Of a stretch of 7,910 nt of DNA, positions 1 to 5,683 are shown piece after piece; positions within the stretch are counted from its first letter, which is position 1, and each line of letters begins with the position of its first letter. Source of the DNA: Ramlibacter sp. (lineage in GTDB: Bacteria; Pseudomonadota; Gammaproteobacteria; Burkholderiales; Burkholderiaceae_C); the NCBI GenBank assembly GCA_021156245.1, contig JAJNBO010000173.1:1-7910 (forward strand), in the 5' to 3' direction. A program made the translations under genes and the position numbers. The notes beneath the pieces were generated by a model, which saw only the letters and a program-made list of their open reading frames with translations, had not been told where the DNA came from and made no database searches.

Positions 1-957
1 GGACAGGGCAGCACGTTCACCGTGGTGCTGCCGGTGGAATACCGCGCGTCGCTGGCGCAGGAACCCGTTGCGATGGTCCCGCCCACGTCCACCCCCTCCG
101 CCGCGCGCAGCAGCCCTCCCCCTGCCCCGGCGCCGGCGCAAGCCCCGCGCGCAGCGGCGGCTGCCTTCGCGGACGACCGCGACCGTCCCGATCCCTCGCG
201 CCGCACGGTGCTGGTGGTCGAGGACGACGAACGCTTTGCCGCCATCCTGTTCGACCTGGCGCACGAGCTCGGCTACCGCTGCCTGGTGGCGCTGGATGCG
301 CGCGAGGCGACCGAGCTCGTGGCGCAACAGCTGCCCGACGCCGTGCTGCTGGACATCCTGCTGCCCGACGAAACCGGGCTGGCGGTGCTGGAGAAGCTCA
401 AGGCCGACCCGCGCACCCGCCACGTGCCGGTGCACATCCTGTCCGGCGAGGACCGCGTGGAACCCGCGCTGCAGCTCGGGGCCATCGGCTATGCGCGCAA
501 GCCGGCCACGCGCGAACAGCTGCAGGAGGTGTTCTCGCGGCTCGAGGACAAGCTGAGCCAGAAGGTCAAGCGCGTCCTGCTGGTGGAGGACGACCCGCGC
601 CAGCAGGAAAGCGTGAAGGCGCTGATCGGCGACGGCGACGTCGAGATCGTCGCCGTGGCGCAGGGCGACGAGGCGCTGCGTGCGCTCAACGCGTCCGTCT
701 TCGACTGCATGGTGATCGACCTGAAGCTGCCCGACATGAGCGGCCAGCAGCTGCTCGAACGCATGGCGGCCGGCGAAAGCAAGTCGTTCCCGCCGGTGAT
801 CGTCTACACGGGGCGCAACCTGACGCGCACAAGGTGGAGACGCAGCTGTCCACGGAGCGGCAGAAGATGCTGCGCACCGCGCGCAGCCGGGACAAGGCCT
901 TCGAGGGCCGCACCATCCTGGTGGTCGACGACGACATGCGCAACATCTTCGCCCTGA
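1..957 (+). CDS. Hybrid sensor histidine kinase, C-terminal part up to an internal frame break (ATPase end, REC1, most of REC2)
   Basis: The gene enters from upstream, so no start is visible. The first codons read GQGSTFTVVLP, the typical last strand of a histidine kinase ATPase domain. A Pro/Ala-rich linker follows (about 70-200), then two receiver domains. REC1 starts near 202 (VLVVEDDE), has its phospho-acceptor Asp at 352-354 (LLDILLPDETG), a Ser in HILSGED and a Lys in YARKP. REC2 starts near 568 (RVLLVEDD), with Asp at 718-720 (VIDLKLPDMSG) and Thr in VYTGRN. After LTR (codon 826-828) the frame turns into low-complexity Arg/Ser/Cys sequence and stops at 957, while homology resumes in another frame with a third receiver (next entry). 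The product would be a cytoplasmic-facing kinase with serial receivers; its sensor region is outside the window. The gene is broken as written, by mutation or by assembly error. The family call is firm; the stimulus is unknown. Confidence 0.85.
   Translation, partial: GQGSTFTVVLPVEYRASLAQEPVAMVPPTSTPSAARSSPPPAPAPAQAPRAAAAAFADDRDRPDPSRRTVLVVEDDERFAAILFDLAHELGYRCLVALDAREATELVAQQLPDAVLLDILLPDETGLAVLEKLKADPRTRHVPVHILSGEDRVEPALQLGAIGYARKPATREQLQEVFSRLEDKLSQKVKRVLLVEDDPRQQESVKALIGDGDVEIVAVAQGDEALRALNASVFDCMVIDLKLPDMSGQQLLERMAAGESKSFPPVIVYTGRNLTRTRWRRSCPRSGRRCCAPRAAGTRPSRAAPSWWSTTTCATSSP
824..833 (+). other. Apparent internal deletion/frame-break junction in the hybrid kinase gene
   Basis: Upstream the protein reads VIVYTGRNLTR in the frame of position 1. 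Downstream it reads HKVETQLSTERQ in the frame of position 3. Compared with relatives as I recall them, roughly 32 residues are missing between LTR and HKV: the end of REC2, including its conserved Lys, and a helix. The LTR codon 826-828 and the His codon 828-830 share one base. This implies a net loss of about 97 bases, which is consistent with the observed frame change. The exact size rests on remembered homologues and is approximate. Confidence 0.7.
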
Positions 958-1292
958 CCAGCGCGCTGGAGCACAAGGGCGCGGCGGTGGAAGTGGCGCG
1001 CAACGGCGTGGAGGCGCTGCGCAAGCTCGAGGAAGACCCGGACGGCGTCGACCTCGTGCTGATGGACATCATGATGCCGGAGATGGACGGCTTCACCGCC
1101 ACCCGCGAGATCCGCAAGAACCCGCGCTGGGAGAAGCTGCCCGTCATCGCCGTCACGGCCAAGGCCATGAAGGAAGACCAGGAGAAGTGCCTGGCCGCCG
1201 GCGCCAACGACTACCTGGCCAAGCCCATCGAGCTGGAGCGCCTGTTCTCGCTGCTGCGCGTGTGGATGCCCAAGGTCGAACGCATTGCCTGA
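834..1292 (+). CDS. Continuation of the hybrid sensor kinase in a shifted frame: third receiver domain (REC3)
   Basis: This is the C-terminal end of the preceding gene, displaced into another frame. Homology resumes at about 828 (HKVETQLS). The GTG at 834 is only the first possible start codon and has no properly spaced ribosome binding site, so independent translation is unlikely. After a short helical linker (KVETQLSTERQKML) comes a complete receiver: acidic pocket in ILVVDDD (about 918-938), phospho-acceptor Asp at 1065-1067 (LMDIMMPEMDG), Thr in AVTAKAM, and Lys in YLAKPIE. The arrangement of several receivers ending in an MDIMMPEMDG-type REC is common in large Burkholderiales and other proteobacterial hybrid kinases. 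The TGA at 1290-1292 lies between the two candidate starts of the CheR gene, so the two genes are directly linked and probably co-transcribed. The domain is certain; that it belongs to the same original gene is a strong inference. Confidence 0.85.
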   Translation: METQLSTERQKMLRTARSRDKAFEGRTILVVDDDMRNIFALTSALEHKGAAVEVARNGVEALRKLEEDPDGVDLVLMDIMMPEMDGFTATREIRKNPRWEKLPVIAVTAKAMKEDQEKCLAAGANDYLAKPIELERLFSLLRVWMPKVERIA

Positions 1293-1299
1293 GGCGCCC

Positions 1300-2130
1300 G
1301 TGCCGCTGTCGGTCACCGATATCGAGATCCGCCTGCTGGTGCAGGCGGTGTACCTGCGCTACGGCCACGACTTCCGCGACTACGCGCAGGCCTCGCTCAA
1401 GCGCCGCGTGCTGCAGGCGCAGCAGCGCATGGGCGCGGCGTCCATCTCGGCGCTGCAGGAGCGCGTGCTGCACGACGGCGAGGAGTTCGCGCGGCTGCTG
1501 CAATACCTCACGGTGCCGGTCAGCGAGATGTTCCGCGACCCCGCCTACTTCCTCGCGCTGCGGCGCCACGTGATGCCGGTGCTGCGCACCTATGCGTCGC
1601 TCAAGGTGTGGGTCGCCGGTTGCAGCACCGGTGAAGAGCCCTATTCCCTGGCGATCCTGCTGCACGAGGAAGGGCTGCTCGAGCGCACCATCCTCTACGC
1701 GACGGACATCAACCATGCGTCGCTGGAGAAAGCCAAGCAAGGCATCTTCGCGCTGGAGAACATGCAGGGCTTCACGCGCAACTACCAGGCGGCGGGCGGC
1801 AAGCGCGGCTTCAGCGACTACTACACGGCCGCGTACGGCGGCGCCTTGCTGGACAAGCGCCTGCGCGACGCGATCACCTTCGCCGACCACAGCCTGGCGA
1901 CCGACGCGGTGTTTTCCGAGACACAGCTGGTGTCGTGCCGCAACGTGCTGATCTACTTCAACCGCAGCCTGCAGGACCGGGCGCTCGGCCTGTTCCACGA
2001 GTCGCTCACGAACCGCGGCTTCCTGGGCCTCGGCTCCAAGGAGACGCTGGACTTCTCCGCCTACGCCGACCGCTTCGAGCCCGTGAGCCGGCCGGACCGC
2101 CTGTACCGCCGCAAGCCGGAGGCCCGATGA
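1300..2130 (+). CDS. cheR: CheR-type protein-glutamate O-methyltransferase
   Basis: Product of 276 residues, close to the usual CheR length (E. coli about 286). CheR transfers methyl groups from S-adenosylmethionine to glutamates, classically on chemoreceptors. The N-terminal helical CheR domain covers about residues 1-75 and contains TVPVSEMFRDP at its end, the usual link into the catalytic domain. The SAM-binding motif is WVAGCSTGEEPYSLA (Cys108, Gly111, Glu112-Glu113). ATDIN follows, with Asp136, and the conserved CRNVLIYFN starts at Cys213. No TPR or other extension is present. I chose GTG 1300 because GAGG at 1291-1294 sits five bases upstream; TTG 1285, with AAGG at 1272-1275, is an alternative adding five residues (MPEAP). 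Its stop overlaps the CheB start (ATGA). No receptor gene is visible, so its substrate is unknown and may be a sensor in the neighbouring kinase rather than a classical MCP. Confidence 0.93.
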   Translation: MPLSVTDIEIRLLVQAVYLRYGHDFRDYAQASLKRRVLQAQQRMGAASISALQERVLHDGEEFARLLQYLTVPVSEMFRDPAYFLALRRHVMPVLRTYASLKVWVAGCSTGEEPYSLAILLHEEGLLERTILYATDINHASLEKAKQGIFALENMQGFTRNYQAAGGKRGFSDYYTAAYGGALLDKRLRDAITFADHSLATDAVFSETQLVSCRNVLIYFNRSLQDRALGLFHESLTNRGFLGLGSKETLDFSAYADRFEPVSRPDRLYRRKPEAR

Positions 2131-2723
2131 AGACGAGGATCCCGCAGGGATTCAGGTTCGAGGCGGAAGCGGTGGCGATCGGCGCCTCCGCGGGAGGCAT
2201 CGACGCCCTGTTCCAACTGCTGCAGGACCTGGAGCCGCCGGTGGAGGCCGCGCTCGTCCTGGTGCTGCACCTGCCGGAGCAGCACGAGAGCCGGCTGCCG
2301 CAGGTGTTCGGCCATCGCACGAAGCTCCCGGTCGAGGAGGCGCAGCCGCATGCGCCGGTGCGGCCCGGCACGATCTACTTCGCCCCGCCGGGCTACCATC
2401 TGCTGGTGGAGGGCGACCGCACGTTTTCACTGAGCTGCGACCCGCCGGTGCTGTTCTCGCGCCCCTCGATCGACGTGCTCCTGGAGTCGTGCGCCGAGGC
2501 CTATGGCGATCGCCTGGCCGGCATGGTGCTCACTGGCGCCAACGAGGACGGCGCCCGCGGGCTGGCAGCCGTGAAGGCCTGCGGCGGCCTCGCCGCCGTG
2601 CAGGACCCGGCCGAGGCCCAGCACGACGTGATGCCGGAGGCTGCCATCCGGGCGGCCCGCCCCGATTTCGTCCTGTCGCTGACAGGATTGCGCAGCCTGC
2701 TGCACACTGTGGTCCGACGATGA
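2127..2723 (+). CDS. cheB: CheB-type protein-glutamate methylesterase, catalytic domain only
   Basis: Product of 198 residues matching only the C-terminal methylesterase domain of CheB (the full-length E. coli protein is about 349 residues with an N-terminal receiver). It hydrolyses glutamate methyl esters, and in the family may also deamidate glutamine. The catalytic triad is visible: Ser21 in IGASAGG, His48 in VLHLPEQHESRLP, and Asp141 in LTGANEDGARG. The family motifs YFAPPGYHLLVE and DVMPEAAI are also present. ATG 2127 overlaps the CheR stop by four bases (ATGA) and has GGAGG at 2118-2122, four bases upstream. Because the regulatory receiver is absent, phosphorylation cannot activate it in the usual way; control may come through partner REC proteins encoded next door (inference). 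Its stop overlaps the start of the following kinase by ATGA, indicating translational coupling. Confidence 0.93.
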   Translation: MKTRIPQGFRFEAEAVAIGASAGGIDALFQLLQDLEPPVEAALVLVLHLPEQHESRLPQVFGHRTKLPVEEAQPHAPVRPGTIYFAPPGYHLLVEGDRTFSLSCDPPVLFSRPSIDVLLESCAEAYGDRLAGMVLTGANEDGARGLAAVKACGGLAAVQDPAEAQHDVMPEAAIRAARPDFVLSLTGLRSLLHTVVRR

Positions 2724-3847
2724 GTTCAGAACCCTTGGCCGTCAACGTCCTGCTGGTCGACGACCTCCAGGAGAACCTGCTCGCGCTGGAGGCGCTGATC
2801 CGCCAGCCGGGCCGCCGCATCTTCACCGCGCGCTCCGGCGACGAAGCGCTCTCGCTGATGCTGGAGCATTCCTTCGCGCTCGCCATCCTCGACGTGCAGA
2901 TGCCGTCCATGAACGGCTTCGAGCTGGCCGAGCTGATGCGCGGGACCGAACGCACGCGCACCATCCCCATCGTGTTCGTCAGCGCGGCCGGGCGCGAGCT
3001 GAACTACGCGTTCCAGGGCTACGAATCCGGCGCGGTGGACTTCCTGTACAAGCCGCTGGACCCGCACGCCGTGCGCAGCAAGGTCAACGTCTTCGTCGAC
3101 CTGGCGCGCCAGCGACAGCAGCTGCAGGAGGCCAAGGCGGACCTGCAGCGCGCCGTCAACATGCGCGACGACTTCATGTCGCTCATCGCGCACGAGCTGC
3201 GCAACCCCCTGAACTCGGTGTACCTGCAGGCGCAGCTGCGCCGCAAGATGCTCTCCAGCCCGCGGCCACCCGATCCGCAGGCGATGATCAAGATGGTGGA
3301 GCGCGACGAGCGCCAGATCCGCAGCATGGTGCGGCTGCTCGACGACATGCTGGACGTCTCCCGCGCCCGCACCGGCAACCTGGCCATCGTGCCCGGTCCC
3401 TTCGACCTAGCCGCCTCGGCGCGGGCGGTGGTGGAGGCGATCCAGGCGCAGGCCGAAGGCTCCGGCGTGGCGCTCACGCTGGCGGCGCCCGACACGCTGC
3501 CCATGGTGGGCGACGAGTTCCGCGTCGAGCAGGTGATCACCAACCTGCTGACCAACGCCCTGCGCTACGGGCAGGGCAAGCCGGTCACCGTGGCGGTCGG
3601 CACCCGCGAGCACGAGCCGGAGGCTTTCGTTTCCGTCCGCGACCAGGGGATGGGCATCGCGGAGGCGGACCAGGAGCGCATCTTCGAGCAGTTCGAGCGC
3701 ACCGACGGCGTCTCGCAGATCGCAGGCCTCGGCCTGGGCCTCTACATCGCCCGCCAGATCGCCCAGGCGCACCAGGGCCGGCTGGAGGTACGCAGCGCCC
3801 CCGGCGAGGGCGCCGAGTTCATCCTGTCCCTCCCACTGCCCAACTAG
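2720..3847 (+). CDS. Response regulator-histidine kinase fusion (REC-HisKA-HATPase)
   Basis: Product of 375 residues with the receiver at the N-terminus. The REC domain spans about residues 8-125: acidic pair Asp14-Asp15 in LLVDD, phospho-acceptor Asp58 in AILDVQMPSMNG, Ser88 in VFVSA, Lys111 in YKPLD. A predicted coiled coil (about 126-150, RQRQQLQEAKADLQRA) joins it to HisKA, with phospho-acceptor His158 in LIAHELRNPLN. The ATPase domain has an N-box (Asn275 and Asn279 in VITNLLTNALRYG), G1 (Asp308 in RDQGMGI), an F-box (IFEQFER) and G2 (GLGLGLYIAR, from Gly336). No membrane segment or sensor domain is seen, so it is a soluble kinase whose input is probably phosphorylation of its own receiver. 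The start ATG 2720 overlaps the CheB stop (ATGA). No clear Shine-Dalgarno precedes it, which fits translational coupling. All catalytic residues look intact. Confidence 0.93.
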   Translation: MSSEPLAVNVLLVDDLQENLLALEALIRQPGRRIFTARSGDEALSLMLEHSFALAILDVQMPSMNGFELAELMRGTERTRTIPIVFVSAAGRELNYAFQGYESGAVDFLYKPLDPHAVRSKVNVFVDLARQRQQLQEAKADLQRAVNMRDDFMSLIAHELRNPLNSVYLQAQLRRKMLSSPRPPDPQAMIKMVERDERQIRSMVRLLDDMLDVSRARTGNLAIVPGPFDLAASARAVVEAIQAQAEGSGVALTLAAPDTLPMVGDEFRVEQVITNLLTNALRYGQGKPVTVAVGTREHEPEAFVSVRDQGMGIAEADQERIFEQFERTDGVSQIAGLGLGLYIARQIAQAHQGRLEVRSAPGEGAEFILSLPLPN

Positions 3848-3852
3848 CCGCG

Positions 3853-3861
3853 TGCCAAAAT
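3853..3861 (+). promoter_or_regulatory. Possible extended -10 promoter element for prfB
   Basis: In the 66-base gap between the kinase stop and prfB, TGCCAAAAT at 3853-3861 reads as TG-n followed by a -10-like hexamer (CAAAAT, four of six matches to TATAAT). It would start transcription around 3868, giving a leader of about 45 bases. It is the only A/T-rich patch in the gap. No convincing -35 is seen. The call is weak. Confidence 0.35.
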
Positions 3862-3901
3862 CGCCGGTTCGGCCGGGGTTCTTCCTGGCCCATTCCAATC
3901 C

Positions 3902-3906
3902 GAGGA
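3902..3906 (+). promoter_or_regulatory. Ribosome binding site of prfB
   Basis: GAGGA lies seven bases upstream of ATG 3914. It supports that start, which opens the short first reading frame ending at the in-frame TGA at 3995. Confidence 0.7.
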
Positions 3907-3913
3907 CAAGAAC

Positions 3914-5018
3914 ATGGACGCAGAACGCATCAACCTGATCGGCACCACCCTGGGCGACCTGCAGGCGCGCACGCAGGACCTCCGGGGGTATCTTTGACTT
4001 CGATGCCAAGTCGGAGCGCCTGAGGACGGTCAACGCCTCGCTCGAGGATCCCACGGTCTGGAACGATCCCAAGAAGGCGCAGGAGTTGGGCCGCGAGAAG
4101 AAGCAGCTGGACGACATCGTCGTCACCCTGTCGAGCCTGCAGACAGAGCTGGCCGACAACCTCGAACTGTTCGAGATGAGCAAGGAAGAAGGCGATGAAG
4201 CCGGCCTTGCCAGCATCGAAGCCGACGCCGCCAAGCTGGCCGCGATCGTCGAGAAGCTCGAATTCCGCCGAATGTTCAACCAGCCGGCGGACCCGAGCAA
4301 CTGCTTCCTCGACCTGCAGGCCGGCGCCGGCGGCACCGAAGCGTGCGACTGGGCCAGCATGCTGATGCGGCAGTACCTGAAGTACGCCGAGCGCAAGGGC
4401 TTCAAGGCCACGGTCGAAGACGAGACACCGGGCGACACGGCCGGGATCAAGGGCGCCACGCTCAAGATCGAGGGCGACTATGCCTTCGGCCTGCTGCGCA
4501 CCGAGACCGGCGTGCACCGCCTGGTACGCAAGTCGCCATTCGACTCGTCGGGCGGCCGTCACACCAGCTTTGCGAGCGTGTTCGTCTACCCGGAGATCGA
4601 CGACTCGATCGAGATCGACATCAATCCGGCGGACGTGCGCACCGACACCTATCGCGCGTCCGGCGCGGGCGGCCAGCACATCAACAAGACCGATTCGGCG
4701 GTGCGGCTGACGCACATCCCGACGGGCATCGTGGTGCAGTGCCAGGACAGCCGCTCGCAGCACTCGAACCGCGACGTGGCCTGGCGCCGCCTGCGTTCGC
4801 GCCTGTACGACTTCGAGATGCGCAAGCGCATGGAGGCGCAGCAGAAGCTGGAAGACAGCAAGACCGACGTCGGCTGGGGCCACCAGATCCGCAGCTACGT
4901 GCTGGACCAGAGCCGCATCAAGGACCTGCGCACCAACGTCGAGATCTCGAATACGCAGAAGGTGCTGGACGGCGATCTCGATGCCTTCATCGAGGCGTCG
5001 CTGAAACAGGGCGTGTGA
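3914..5018 (+). CDS. prfB: Peptide chain release factor 2 (RF2), expressed by +1 programmed frameshift
   Basis: RF2 recognises UGA and UAA stop codons and triggers release of the finished protein from the ribosome. Translation starts at ATG 3914 and reads 27 codons ([10 protein letters not shown]... to RGYL), then meets TGA 3995-3997. After a +1 slip at CTT the frame continues at GAC 3996 (DFDAKSERL...) to the stop at 5016-5018. The total is 367 residues, the normal RF2 length. The N-terminal helical domain is followed by the codon-recognition domain, with the RF2-specific SPF tripeptide at residues 207-209 ([12 protein letters not shown]). The catalytic GGQ is at residues 252-254 ([10 protein letters not shown]). 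The residue matching E. coli position 246 is Ala, as in most bacteria. The downstream neighbour is a HAD hydrolase whose ATG overlaps this stop by one base, not lysS as in many genomes. The frame change is normal and autoregulatory: low RF2 favours the slip. Confidence 0.97.
3984..3998 (+). promoter_or_regulatory. prfB +1 programmed ribosomal frameshift site
   Basis: The site has the full set of known elements: an internal Shine-Dalgarno-like GGGGG at 3984-3988, a three-base spacer TAT, the slippery CTT at 3992-3994, and the in-frame stop TGA 3995-3997 followed by C, a weak termination context. GGGGGTATCTTTGAC matches the E. coli prfB site as I recall it. Slow decoding of UGA when RF2 is scarce lets peptidyl-tRNA(Leu) slip from CUU to UUU, restoring the main frame. 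Confidence 0.95.
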
Positions 5019-5683
5019 TGCCCACCCGCGCCCTGATCCTCGACATGGACGGCACCATGGTGGACTCCATGCCCGCGCATGCGCGCGCATGGGAGGTCTT
5101 CACCCGCCGCCATGGCATCTCCATGCCGATCGCCGAGGTGCTGGAGAAGACGACCGGCCGCACCGGCGTGGAGTGCATCCGCGTGCTGATGGGCGACGAC
5201 GTGCCCGACGAACGCGCGGTCGCGCTGATCAACGAGAAGGAAGCGGTGTACCGCGACTTCTTCGCGAAGGACTTCCGCGAGGTGGCGGGTTTCCGCGAGT
5301 TCGCGCAGCAGGCGCAGGACCGCGGACTCAAGCTCGCCGTCGCCACCGCGGGCGACAAGCACAACATCGCGTTCGCGTTGGAGCACCTGAAGCTCGCGCG
5401 CAGGCCCGACACCATCGTCGGCGGCGACGAAGGCATCGCCGGCAAGCCGCAACCGGACCTGTTCCTCGAAGCCGCACGGCGCGTGGGCATCCCGCCCGCG
5501 GAATGCATCGTGTTCGAGGACGCGCCGTTCGGCATCGAGGCGGCGAAGCGCGCGGGCATGCGCGCCGTGGCCATCTGCACCACCCACCAGCCCGAAGAAC
5601 TCGCGGGGCCGCACGTGATCGCGCAGGCCCGCAGCTACGAAGAACTCATGACATCGAACTTTCTGGAGAGCCTCCATGCGTGA
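5018..5683 (+). CDS. HAD-superfamily hydrolase, subfamily IA (beta-phosphoglucomutase-like)
   Basis: Product of 221 residues with all four HAD motifs. Motif I is LDMDGTMVDS, with nucleophile Asp9 and acid/base Asp11. Motif II is Thr110 in AVATAGD. Motif III is Lys143 in AGKPQPD. Motif IV is Glu167-Asp168 in VFEDAPFGIEAA. The helical cap lies between motifs I and II (about residues 15-90), placing it in the phosphoglycolate phosphatase / beta-phosphoglucomutase type of small cytosolic phosphatases. The substrate (sugar phosphate or other phosphometabolite) cannot be told from sequence. The ATG shares one base with the prfB stop (TGATG), with AGGG at 5008-5011 as a modest ribosome binding site. 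The 3' end overlaps the pepN start by eight bases. Co-transcription with prfB and pepN is likely; a functional link to either is not evident. Confidence 0.92.
   Translation: MPTRALILDMDGTMVDSMPAHARAWEVFTRRHGISMPIAEVLEKTTGRTGVECIRVLMGDDVPDERAVALINEKEAVYRDFFAKDFREVAGFREFAQQAQDRGLKLAVATAGDKHNIAFALEHLKLARRPDTIVGGDEGIAGKPQPDLFLEAARRVGIPPAECIVFEDAPFGIEAAKRAGMRAVAICTTHQPEELAGPHVIAQARSYEELMTSNFLESLHA
5665..5670 (+). promoter_or_regulatory. Ribosome binding site of pepN inside the HAD gene
   Basis: GGAGAG lies five bases upstream of ATG 5676 and within the last codons of the HAD gene. It fixes the pepN start and makes the eight-base gene overlap credible. Confidence 0.75.

Noticed and set aside
829..957. 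Arg/Ser/Cys-rich tail of the first reading frame as a genuine C-terminus
   Set aside because: In the other frame the same bases encode a well-conserved linker and receiver start, so the tail is out-of-frame translation.
2489..2719. Upstream extension of the REC-kinase frame through the CheB gene
   Set aside because: The extension translates to Arg/Gly/Pro-rich sequence from a shifted reading of cheB. REC homology begins just after ATG 2720, which overlaps the CheB stop in the usual ATGA manner.
3863..3873. Small inverted repeat GCCG-GTT-CGGC in the gap before prfB as a terminator
   Set aside because: The stem has only four base pairs and is not followed by a T run. It also lies where the leader of the proposed prfB transcript would begin.
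4086..5018. RF2 starting at TTG 4086
   Set aside because: This would remove the N-terminal domain. The programmed frameshift at 3992-3998 joins the upstream 27 codons and gives a normal-length RF2.
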